From positions 26,399 through 33,905 of the forward strand of contig QHBV01000139.1 of assembly GCA_003244035.1 (NCBI GenBank): DNA of 7,507 nucleotides, written 5' to 3'. Each line of letters begins with the position of its first letter. Position 1 is the stretch's first letter. The translations under genes were made by a program, and so were the position numbers. The notes below the pieces were generated by a model, which was not told where the DNA came from, searched no databases, and saw only the letters and a list, made by a program, of their open reading frames with translations. The stretch is from Solirubrobacterales bacterium. Its GTDB lineage: Bacteria; Actinomycetota; Thermoleophilia; Solirubrobacterales; Solirubrobacteraceae. Below are positions 1 through 5,156 of the stretch, piece after piece.

Positions 1-236
1 CGCAGCTTGCGCATCCGCATGTGGATCGGGTTCTGACCACCCTCGAATCGCGCCCGGCTCTTGGCGCCCGAGCGCGAGCCCCAGCCCTTCTGGCCGCGGC
101 CCGCGGTCTTGCCGGTGCCCGAGCCCTCCCCCCGACCGACGCGCTTGCGCGGCCGGCGCGAGCCCGGAGCAGGATGGAGGTTGTGCAGCCCGATCCGCTC
201 GCGCTCAGGCGTGCGGCCGTCCGTCGGATCAGGCAT
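1..236 (-). CDS. rplO: 50S ribosomal protein L15, N-terminal part (3' end outside window)
   Basis: L15 is a 23S rRNA-binding protein important late in 50S assembly. The first 78 codons are visible; the frame leaves the window at base 1. It begins MPDPTDGRTPERERIGLHNL, then HPAPGSRRPRKRVGRGEGSG and GKTAGRGQKGWGSRSGAKSR, with RFEGGQNPIHMRMRKL at the window edge. The glycine- and arginine-rich block and the FEGGQ motif are diagnostic of L15. The ATG at 236 overlaps rpmD by eight bases and has GAGG six bases upstream. It gives about 15 residues before the usual L15 beginning (the LHNLHPAPGS region). No other start codon fits better close to that point, so I keep this one with a small reservation. 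Confidence 0.93.
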   Translation of the reverse strand, partial: MPDPTDGRTPERERIGLHNLHPAPGSRRPRKRVGRGEGSGTGKTAGRGQKGWGSRSGAKSRARFEGGQNPIHMRMRKL

Positions 237-417
237 CGCGCGCCTCGGCGACCTCGACGAGGTGGCGCACCTTATGGAGCATGCCACGTAGCTGGGGCGA
301 GTCCGAGTGCGTGGCGCTGTGGCCGATCCGGCGCAGCCCCAGCGAGCGCAGCGTGTCCCGCTGGCGCTGGTCGGCGCCGTTGCGCGACTTGCGCTGGGTG
401 ACACGGAGGGTAGTCAT
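229..417 (-). CDS. rpmD: 50S ribosomal protein L30
   Basis: L30 is a small 23S rRNA-binding protein absent from some bacterial lineages. The product is 62 residues, the usual size. It starts MTTLRVTQRKSRNGADQRQR and contains the family pattern LRSLGLRRIGHSATHSD, ending in the helix MLHKVRHLVEVAEARDA. The ATG at 417 overlaps the rpsE stop by four bases. The position between rpsE and rplO is the standard one for L30. The last eight bases overlap the start of rplO, and the end of the gene holds a GAGG six bases before that start. Confidence 0.96.
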   Translation of the reverse strand: MTTLRVTQRKSRNGADQRQRDTLRSLGLRRIGHSATHSDSPQLRGMLHKVRHLVEVAEARDA

Positions 418-1067
418 GCGAGAGCGTCCTCGGGCTCGTCCGGAGCGGCTGGAACGGCGGTCGCGGTCACTCGCGCCGCGTCGGCCCCCACGTCGCCGTT
501 GCGGGTGGGCGCGTTGACCGCGGGTGCCGGTTCAGCCGCGGGTGCCGGTTCAGCCGACAACCCAAGCACTTGGTTGATCGTCAGGCCTCGCAGCTGGGCC
601 ACCTCGGCGGGCGTGCGCAGCGATTGCAGCCCGGCCATCGTCGCCTTCACCAGGTTGATCGGGTTCTGGGAGCCGAGGCTCTTGGAGAGGATGTCGTGGA
701 TCCCGGCGAGCTCGAGCACCGCGCGTACGCCACCGCCCGCGATCACCCCAGTACCGGGGGCAGCGGGCTTGAGGAACACGCGGCCGGCGCCGAACACCCC
801 GGTCGTCTGGTGGGTGATCGTCGCGCCGTGCTTGGGCACCTTGTAGAGGTTCTTCCTCGCGCGCTCGACGCCCTTCTGGATCGCGACGGGGACCTCGTTG
901 GCCTTGCCGTAGCCGATCCCGACGGTGTCATGCTCGTCACCCACGACGACCAGCGCGGTGAACGAGAAGCGTCGGCCACCCTTGACGACCTTGGCGACGC
1001 GATTGATCTCGACGACGCGCTCCTGGAGCTCCAAGCCGGCCGATGAGACTGAGCGGTCACGTGCCAT
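414..1067 (-). CDS. rpsE: 30S ribosomal protein S5 with Ala/Pro-rich C-terminal tail
   Basis: S5 lies at the mRNA entry channel with S3 and S4 and influences decoding accuracy. The product is 217 residues; the core ends near 170, close to the size of E. coli S5 (167). The N-terminal double-stranded RNA-binding-like domain is at about 15-80 (KVVKGGRRFSFTALVVVGD, GYGKANEVPVAIQKG). The C-terminal domain follows (GTGVIAGGGVRAVLELAGI, LGSQNPINLVKAT). Residues 171-217 form an Ala/Pro-rich, mildly acidic tail beginning SAEPAPAAEPAPAVNAP, which contains a direct 18-base duplication. The ATG at 1067 follows GGAG six bases upstream within the 45-base gap after rplR, so this gene has its own clear ribosome binding site. 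The stop overlaps rpmD as ATGA. Confidence 0.97.
   Translation of the reverse strand: MARDRSVSSAGLELQERVVEINRVAKVVKGGRRFSFTALVVVGDEHDTVGIGYGKANEVPVAIQKGVERARKNLYKVPKHGATITHQTTGVFGAGRVFLKPAAPGTGVIAGGGVRAVLELAGIHDILSKSLGSQNPINLVKATMAGLQSLRTPAEVAQLRGLTINQVLGLSAEPAPAAEPAPAVNAPTRNGDVGADAARVTATAVPAAPDEPEDALA
520..555. repeat. Perfect 18-base tandem duplication in the rpsE tail
   Basis: Two identical 18-base copies (520-537 and 538-555; unit gcgggtgccggttcagcc on the + strand) lie head to tail. They encode the repeated AEPAPA in the S5 tail. The perfect identity suggests a recent duplication by slippage, or constraint. Confidence 0.9.
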
Positions 1068-1112
1068 GAGGTGCTCCAGGGTAGCGGCTGTCAGTGTGGC
1101 TCGCGGGTGCGG

Positions 1113-1466
1113 TCAAAAGCCCAGGCCACCCTCGCGGGCGCCATCGGCGAGCGCCTTGACGCGTCCGTGGTAGCGGTAGCCACCGCGATCGAAGACGGCG
1201 CTGTGCACGCCCGCGGCGCCGGCGCGCTGCGCGAGCAGGGTACCCGCCCGGTTGGCCTGCTCCATGCGCGCGAGCGCGCGCAGGTCGGGCTCGGTCCAGT
1301 TGACCGCCGCGATCGTGTGGCCCGCGTCGTCGTCGACCAGCTGCGCGAAGATGCCGCGGCCCGAGCGAAACACCGAGATCCGGGGGCGCTCCGCGGTGCC
1401 GCGGATCTTCGCCCGGACGCGACGGCGTCGCTTCAGCCGCCTCTGTGGCGCGGTCGCTAGGCTCAT
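1113..1466 (-). CDS. rplR: 50S ribosomal protein L18
   Basis: L18 binds 5S rRNA and, with L5, helps attach it to the large subunit. The product is 117 residues, the normal length. It has a very basic N-terminus (LKRRRRVRAKIRG, 11-23), the core RPRISVFRSGRGIFAQLVDD (28-47) and the typical ending VFDRGGYRYHGRVKALADGA, then REGGLGF. The ATG at 1466 overlaps the rplF stop by four bases (ATGA). The gene ends with TGA at 1115-1113. A 45-base gap then precedes rpsE, the second-longest spacer in the window. Confidence 0.97.
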   Translation of the reverse strand: MSLATAPQRRLKRRRRVRAKIRGTAERPRISVFRSGRGIFAQLVDDDAGHTIAAVNWTEPDLRALARMEQANRAGTLLAQRAGAAGVHSAVFDRGGYRYHGRVKALADGAREGGLGF

Positions 1467-2017
1467 GCCCGCTTGCCGACCTTGCGCGCCACGTACTCGC
1501 CCTCGTAGCGAATCCCCTTGCCCTTGTAGGGCTCGGGCTTGCGCTGCTTGCGGATGTACGCCGCGGTCTCGCCAACCTGCTGCTTGGAGGCGCCTTTGAC
1601 GACGATCCGGGTTGGCTGGGGCAGCTCGAACTCGATCCCGTCGGGCGCCTTGACGGACACGGGGTGCGAGTACCCGAGCGCAAGCTCGAGGTCGCGCCCG
1701 CGCAGCTGTGCTCGGTAGCCGACGCCCTGGATCTCCAGGCGCTTCTCGAAGCCGTCGGTGACGCCCTGGACCATGTTCGCGACGAGTGTCCGGGTCAGCC
1801 CGTGCAGGGCGCGGTGCTCGCCGCGATTAGTCGGCCGCGTGACGAGAAGCTGATCGCCGTCCACGCCGTCCTGGCGCGGCGCCCGCTGCACCGTGATGTC
1901 ACTGTGGACGCGCTCGGAGAGCTCGCCCTTGGGGCCGTTGACGATCACGCGGTCGGGCTCGATCGCGATCGTGACGCCAGCGGGGACGAGGATGGGTTGT
2001 CGGCCGATCCGGGACAT
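1463..2017 (-). CDS. rplF: 50S ribosomal protein L6
   Basis: L6 binds 23S rRNA near the factor-binding region and the sarcin-ricin loop. The product is 184 residues, within the usual 175-185, and shows the two similar domains of the family. It starts MSRIGRQPILVPAGVTI. It contains NRGEHRALHGLTRTLVANMV (64-83) at the end of the first domain. The C-terminal signature PEPYKGKGIRYEGE lies at 161-174. The ATG at 2017 gives the canonical N-terminus; the Shine-Dalgarno site is weak, so translation may depend on ribosomes finishing rpsH ten bases upstream. The stop overlaps the rplR start as ATGA. Nothing is unusual in the product. Confidence 0.98.
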   Translation of the reverse strand: MSRIGRQPILVPAGVTIAIEPDRVIVNGPKGELSERVHSDITVQRAPRQDGVDGDQLLVTRPTNRGEHRALHGLTRTLVANMVQGVTDGFEKRLEIQGVGYRAQLRGRDLELALGYSHPVSVKAPDGIEFELPQPTRIVVKGASKQQVGETAAYIRKQRKPEPYKGKGIRYEGEYVARKVGKRA

Positions 2018-2027
2018 GAGCAGGTGT

Positions 2028-2435
2028 CTACCAGACCCTCGCCACGACCTCGCCGCCGACGCCGCGCGCGCGCGCCTCGTGGCCGGTCATGACGCCACTG
2101 GAGGTCGAGATGATCGCCGTGCCCATCCCACCCTGGATGCGGGGGATGTGCGCACGGTCGACGTACGTGCGCCGCCCGGGGCGTGAGACCCGTTGCATCC
2201 CGGAGATCACCGGCCGACGCTCGTTGGTGTACTTGAGCGTGATCGTGATCCGCTCGCCGGGATGCCCCCCGTCCGGCGGACTGATCGCGTACGCCTCGAT
2301 ATAGCCCTGCTCGCGGAGAATCCTTGCGAGCTCGCGCCCCAGCTTCGAGGAGGGGATCGTGACGTCGTGATGCTGCGCCTTGGCGGCGTTGCGCAGGCGC
2401 GTGAGGAAGTCGGCAACGGGGTCTGTCATCGACAC
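2028..2435 (-). CDS. rpsH: 30S ribosomal protein S8
   Basis: S8 is a primary 16S rRNA-binding protein of the platform and, in E. coli, the translational repressor of the spc operon. The product is 135 residues, near the usual 130-135. It starts MSMTDPVADFLTRLRNAAKA and ends with the conserved block GVGGEVVARVW; MGTAIISTSSGVMT is also typical. I chose the GTG at 2435: the resulting MxMTDP beginning matches other high-GC actinobacteria, and GGTGAT lies three bases upstream, in register with the 3' part of the anti-Shine-Dalgarno sequence. The ATG at 2429 is an alternative start giving a protein two residues shorter. The stop is TAG, ten bases before rplF. Confidence 0.96.
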   Translation of the reverse strand: MSMTDPVADFLTRLRNAAKAQHHDVTIPSSKLGRELARILREQGYIEAYAISPPDGGHPGERITITLKYTNERRPVISGMQRVSRPGRRTYVDRAHIPRIQGGMGTAIISTSSGVMTGHEARARGVGGEVVARVW

Positions 2436-2439
2436 GCGA

Positions 2440-2625
2440 TCACCAGCTCGACTTCGTCATCCCGGGGATGTATCCGTTGTGGGCCAGCTCGCGCAGGCAG
2501 ATCCGGCACACGCCGAACTTGCGATATACGGCGCGCGCTCGCCCGCATCGGCGACAGCGGGTATATCCGCGGGTCTTGTACTTGGGGGTCCGCCGCTGGC
2601 GGACACGCTGTGAAACCTTGGCCAT
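2440..2625 (-). CDS. rpsN: 30S ribosomal protein S14, zinc-binding (type Z)
   Basis: S14 is a head protein that binds 16S rRNA next to S3 and S10 late in assembly. The product is 61 residues, the length of the short, zinc-binding form, against about 100 for the zinc-free form. It has four cysteines in two CxxC pairs (C24/C27 and C40/C43), as needed for a zinc ribbon. It ends with the canonical NGYIPGMTKSSW. The ATG at 2625 gives MAKVSQRVRQRRTPKYKTRG. AGAGGAG stands very close upstream, leaving only three bases before the ATG. Open frame upstream of this ATG overlaps rplE and is not S14. In some bacteria rpsZ is used as the symbol for this form. The stop is four bases before the GTG start chosen for rpsH. 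Confidence 0.97.
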   Translation of the reverse strand: MAKVSQRVRQRRTPKYKTRGYTRCRRCGRARAVYRKFGVCRICLRELAHNGYIPGMTKSSW

Positions 2626-2644
2626 GTGCTCCTCTAAGAATGGG

Positions 2645-3256
2645 TCACGGGGTCTGGGTCGCAGCCGTCTGCGCATCGCCAGCCTCTTCGAGGGTGGCGG
2701 TGGGACGGCCCTCCTTCGCGAACGGCATTCCGAGCGCCTGCAGTAACACGAAGGACTCCTCGTCGCTGGACGCCGTCGTGGTGATCGTGATGTCGAGGCC
2801 GCGGACCTGATCGATCTCGTCGTAGTCGACCTCGGGGAAGATGATCTGCTCGCGCACGCCCATCGAGTAGTTGCCACGCCCGTCGAACGCGCGCGGGCTC
2901 AGCCCGCGGAAGTCGCGGATCCGGGGGATCGCGACAGACGTGAGCCGATCGAGGAATTCGTAGGAGCGATCTCCGCGGAGGGTCACTGCTACGCCTACCG
3001 GCATCCCCTCTCGCACCTTGAATTGTGCGATCGACTTCCGCGCGCGCCGCACATTGGGGCGCTGGCCGGTGATCGTCGCCAGCTGCTCGGTCGCGGCCTG
3101 CAGCATCTTGGCGTCCTGCTTGGCATCGCCGACGCCCATGTTGACGGTGATCTTCTCGATCCGTGGCGCCTGCATCGGGGTCGAGTAACCGAAGCGCTTG
3201 ATCAGCGCGGATCGGATCTCCGTCCGGTAGCGCTCCTTGAGTCGTGCCGTCGGCAT
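2645..3256 (-). CDS. rplE: 50S ribosomal protein L5 with short C-terminal tail
   Basis: L5 binds 5S rRNA and contacts the P-site tRNA and S13 through the central protuberance. The product is 203 residues; most bacterial L5 proteins are about 178-187. It contains the expected blocks PRIEKITVNMGVGDAKQD (31-48), GQRPNVRRARKSIAQFKVRE (64-83) and LSPRAFDGRGNYSMGVREQ (119-137). It reaches the normal end at about residue 181 (LLQALGMPFA). The final 22 residues, ending DAQTAATQTP, are an acidic to neutral tail without family support. The ATG at 3256 shares one base with the rplX stop; a modest AGG eight bases upstream suggests coupled re-initiation. The gene ends 19 bases before rpsN. Confidence 0.97.
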   Translation of the reverse strand: MPTARLKERYRTEIRSALIKRFGYSTPMQAPRIEKITVNMGVGDAKQDAKMLQAATEQLATITGQRPNVRRARKSIAQFKVREGMPVGVAVTLRGDRSYEFLDRLTSVAIPRIRDFRGLSPRAFDGRGNYSMGVREQIIFPEVDYDEIDQVRGLDITITTTASSDEESFVLLQALGMPFAKEGRPTATLEEAGDAQTAATQTP

Positions 3257-3588
3257 CAGTCGAGCCTGGCCCCGCTGCGTCTGGCAACGCGGTGGCGCTT
3301 GCCGTCGAGCAGCTCGATCCCGACCCGGGTCGGCTTGCCGTCCTTGGGGTCGGCGAGCATCACGTTCGAGAGATGGATCGGGCCCTCCTTCTCGATCACG
3401 CCACCGACCTGCTCGGGGCGCTGGGCGCCGGCGACCTGCTGGGGGCGCTGGTGACGCTTGATCATGTTGAGCTTCTCCACGTACACCCGCTGCTTGCGCG
3501 GGTCCACTCGCAGGACCTTGCCGCGCTTGCCGCGGTCCTTGCCCGCGATCACGATCACCTCGTCTTCGGTCTTGATCCGCGCGGGCAT
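3256..3588 (-). CDS. rplX: 50S ribosomal protein L24
   Basis: L24 is an assembly-initiating protein that binds the 5' region of 23S rRNA and sits near the tunnel exit. The product is 110 residues, slightly above the usual 100-107. It starts MPARIKTEDEVIVIAGKDRG; the segment VIVIAGKDRGKRGKVLRV (11-28) is the KOW motif. The later block GGVIEKEGPIHLSNVMLADP is also typical. The ATG at 3588 follows the 127-base spacer. A GGAGAG site lies about 10 bases upstream, a little far, which may mean weaker or structure-dependent initiation. The stop overlaps the rplE ATG as TGATG. In E. coli the S8 autoregulatory site lies at the L24-L5 junction; I could not identify an equivalent structure here. Confidence 0.97.
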   Translation of the reverse strand: MPARIKTEDEVIVIAGKDRGKRGKVLRVDPRKQRVYVEKLNMIKRHQRPQQVAGAQRPEQVGGVIEKEGPIHLSNVMLADPKDGKPTRVGIELLDGKRHRVARRSGARLD

Positions 3589-3715
3589 GGTCAGCGTGCT
3601 CTCCGGGAAGGCATGCTCCGATTCGCGAGCGAGAATCGAGCCGGCACCGACGGCGCAGCCGTTGGTGAAGATTCGCAGCCGCGAAGCGGGGCAGGACTGA
3701 GCGGAGAGTGCGCCA
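3589..3715 (-). other. 127-base rplN-rplX spacer with potential RNA hairpins
   Basis: This is the longest gap between genes in the window; most other junctions overlap or are under 25 bases. On the transcribed strand two stem-loops can be drawn by eye. One is CCGC/GCGG with a UUC loop at 3679-3689. The other is a nine-pair stem with a single bulged G at 3615-3641 (GCU-CGAUUC paired with GAAUCG-G-AGC, eight-base loop). No A/T-rich -10 element stands out, and no U-tract follows either stem, so a promoter or intrinsic terminator is not supported. It might be an mRNA structure affecting L24 translation, or relict sequence. Folding energy was not computed. Confidence 0.4.
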
Positions 3716-3716
3716 T
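3591..3716 (-). CDS. Doubtful 41-codon open frame filling the rplN-rplX spacer
   Basis: The frame starts with an ATG that shares one base with the rplN stop (TGATG). It has GAGG seven bases upstream and ends with TGA only two bases before the rplX ATG. It reads MAHSPLSPAPLRGCESSPTA, then APSVPARFSLANRSMPSRRAR, a Ser/Pro/Ala/Arg-rich peptide that I do not recognise. For: it fills the spacer almost exactly, and its junctions resemble those of its neighbours. Against: about 63% of third positions are G or C, much lower than neighbouring genes appear to be. It uses AGA, CTT, TCA and CGA codons and has no recognisable domain. The GAGG belongs to the conserved L14 ending PEVL, so it is not independent evidence. 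It could be chance, a coupling or leader peptide, or simply spacer RNA. Confidence 0.2.
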   Translation of the reverse strand: MAHSPLSPAPLRGCESSPTAAPSVPARFSLANRSMPSRRAR

Positions 3717-4084
3717 CAGAGGACCTCGGGGGCGAGCGAGACGATCTTCATGAAGTTGCGCTCGCGGAGCTCTCGGGCTACCGGCCCGAAGATACGGGTT
3801 CCGCGGGGGTTGTTCTGGGCGTCGATCAGCACTGCGGCATTCTCGTCGAACCCGATGTAGGTTCCGTCCTCACGCCCGTAGGACTTCTTCGTGCGTACGA
3901 CCACGGCCGTCACGACCTCCCCCTTCTTGACCGATCCCTGCGGGGTCGCGTGCTTGACCGCGGCGACGATCACATCGCCCACGCCGGCGTAGCGGCGTCG
4001 CGAGCCCCCGCGCACGCGGATCACCAGGATCTCGCGGGCGCCGGTGTTGTCGGCGACCCGCAGGCGAGTCTCGTTCTGGATCAC
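3716..4084 (-). CDS. rplN: 50S ribosomal protein L14
   Basis: L14 binds 23S rRNA at the subunit interface, contributes to intersubunit bridges, and lies in the region contacted by the silencing factor RsfS in other bacteria. The product is 122 residues, exactly the usual length. It starts MIQNETRLRVADNTGAREIL and ends FMKIVSLAPEVL; the middle has KKGEVVTAVVVRTKKSYGRE and FGPVARELRERNF. The start codon is GTG at 4084, not ATG; it is chosen because it yields the canonical N-terminus and is preceded by GAGGA seven bases upstream. The stop is TGA and overlaps an ATG that opens the short frame described in the following spacer. No unusual residues were seen. Confidence 0.98.
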   Translation of the reverse strand: MIQNETRLRVADNTGAREILVIRVRGGSRRRYAGVGDVIVAAVKHATPQGSVKKGEVVTAVVVRTKKSYGREDGTYIGFDENAAVLIDAQNNPRGTRIFGPVARELRERNFMKIVSLAPEVL

Positions 4085-4106
4085 GGCTGAGTCCTCGGCG
4101 CGGTCA

Positions 4107-4541
4107 TCATTTCGCCCTCTGCACGACTTCGACCAGCCGCCAGCGCTTGGTTCGTGAGAGCGGACGGCACTCGCGCACGATCACGGTGTCGCCGATGTGC
4201 GCGTCGCCGAGTTCGTCGTGGGCATGCAGCGTGCTCGAGTTGCGCACGATCTTGTCGTAGCGCGGGTGGCGCCTGGAGACGTCGATTCGGACGGTGATCG
4301 TCTTGGCCGCGCGGTCCGAGATGACGATCCCCTGTCGGGTCTTCTGGACGCCGGGGGCATGCTCCCGCGGCGCGATCGGCTCGGCGGCGTTCCCGGCGCG
4401 CGCCTTGGTGCGGGCGCGCTCGCGGCCGGAACGGCGGACCTGCGCCTTGCGCCGGCGCTCGGCGACGCGCTCGGCGTGACGCTCCTGTGCGGTGCGCGGC
4501 CGACCGGGTGCGCCCGCGGTGCTCTGCCCCTCTTCAGCCAT
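4107..4541 (-). CDS. rpsQ: 30S ribosomal protein S17 with basic N-terminal extension
   Basis: S17 is a primary 16S rRNA-binding protein of the 30S body with an OB fold. The product is 144 residues; typical S17 proteins are about 80-90. The core is intact from about residue 68: KTRQGIVISDRAAKTITVRI, then RHPRYDKIVRNSSTLHAHDE and IGDTVIVRECRPLSRTKRWR. Residues 1-67 are an added segment rich in Arg, Ala and Glu, mostly basic and probably partly helical or disordered. The start is ATG at 4541, overlapping rpmC by 8 bases, with GAGGTG ending 8 bases upstream. No internal ATG lies between this start and the core, but GTG codons do occur in the extension, so a shorter product is not fully excluded. 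The gene ends with tandem stops (TGATGA). Only 22 bases separate it from rplN, leaving little room for a separate spc promoter. Confidence 0.94.
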   Translation of the reverse strand: MAEEGQSTAGAPGRPRTAQERHAERVAERRRKAQVRRSGRERARTKARAGNAAEPIAPREHAPGVQKTRQGIVISDRAAKTITVRIDVSRRHPRYDKIVRNSSTLHAHDELGDAHIGDTVIVRECRPLSRTKRWRLVEVVQRAK

Positions 4542-4740
4542 TGCTCCGCACCTCGATTCCCCGCTCGCGGGCGATCGTCAGCGACCGGGCGATCTCATGC
4601 TTGGCCCGCGCCAGGGTGGCGGTGTTGTCCAGCTCGCCCGTGGCGTGCTGAAAGCGCAGCCCGAACAGCTCGCGGCGCGCGGTCTTGATGTGCTCGCGCA
4701 AGTCGACTTCGCTCATGTCTCGCAGCTCAGCTGGCCTCAT
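4534..4740 (-). CDS. rpmC: 50S ribosomal protein L29
   Basis: L29 is a small helical-hairpin protein at the exit of the peptide tunnel, beside L23. The product is 68 residues, within the usual 60-75. It begins MRPAELRDMSEVDLREHI and contains the typical second-helix sequence LFGLRFQHATGELDNT. The ATG at 4740 lies two bases after the rplP stop. A GGGAGG site embedded in the last L16 codons sits about 10 bases upstream. An open frame continues far upstream over rplP and the rpsC tail, but only the part after 4740 is L29-like, so the long frame is a shadow. The 3' end overlaps the rpsQ start by 8 bases, so L29 and S17 translation are probably coupled. Confidence 0.96.
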   Translation of the reverse strand: MRPAELRDMSEVDLREHIKTARRELFGLRFQHATGELDNTATLARAKHEIARSLTIARERGIEVRSNG

Positions 4741-4742
4741 GG

Positions 4743-5156
4743 CTAACCATCCTCCCGCATCACGAACCTCGTCCGCACCGGCAGCTTGTGAGAGGCCAGG
4801 CGCAGCGCCTCGCGGGCGAGCGGTTCGGGCACGCCGGCGAGTTCGAACATCACGCGACCGGGCTTGACCACCGCGACCCAGCCCTCGGGCGAGCCCTTGC
4901 CCGAGCCCATGCGGGTCTCCGCCGGCTTCTGCGTGAACGGCTTGTCCGGATAGACGTTGATCCACACCTTGCCACCACGCTTGATCTTGCGCGTCATCGC
5001 GATCCGGGCGGCCTCGATCTGCCGGTTGGTCAGCCAGCCGGCGTCGAGCGCCTTGAGACCGTAGTCCCCGAACTGGACATTGACCTGCCCGCGGGAGAGC
5101 CCGCCGCGACGTCCACGGTGCTGCTTGCGGTGCTTGACACGCTTGGGGGAGAGCAT
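4743..5156 (-). CDS. rplP: 50S ribosomal protein L16
   Basis: L16 organises 23S rRNA near the A-site tRNA and peptidyl transferase centre. The product is 137 residues, the normal length. It starts MLSPKRVKHRKQHRGRRGG and keeps the conserved blocks WINVYPDKPFTQKPAETR (65-82) and RMGSGKGSPEGWVAVVKPG (82-100). Arg82 corresponds by context to the arginine that is hydroxylated in E. coli L16; whether that happens here cannot be told. The ATG at 5156 shares one base with the rpsC stop (TGATG), with GGAGGTGGG upstream inside the S3 tail. The gene ends in TAG, two bases before the rpmC ATG. Nothing is unusual in the protein. Confidence 0.98.
   Translation of the reverse strand: MLSPKRVKHRKQHRGRRGGLSRGQVNVQFGDYGLKALDAGWLTNRQIEAARIAMTRKIKRGGKVWINVYPDKPFTQKPAETRMGSGKGSPEGWVAVVKPGRVMFELAGVPEPLAREALRLASHKLPVRTRFVMREDG

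Noticed and set aside
1068..1112. 45-base rplR-rpsE gap as a promoter or small gene
   Set aside because: It is GC-rich with no -10-like element and no useful open frame; the only clear signal is the GGAG ribosome binding site for rpsE.
3615..3641. Stem-loop in the rplN-rplX spacer as an intrinsic terminator
   Set aside because: There is no U-tract after it and essential genes of the same operon continue downstream; a terminator here is unlikely.
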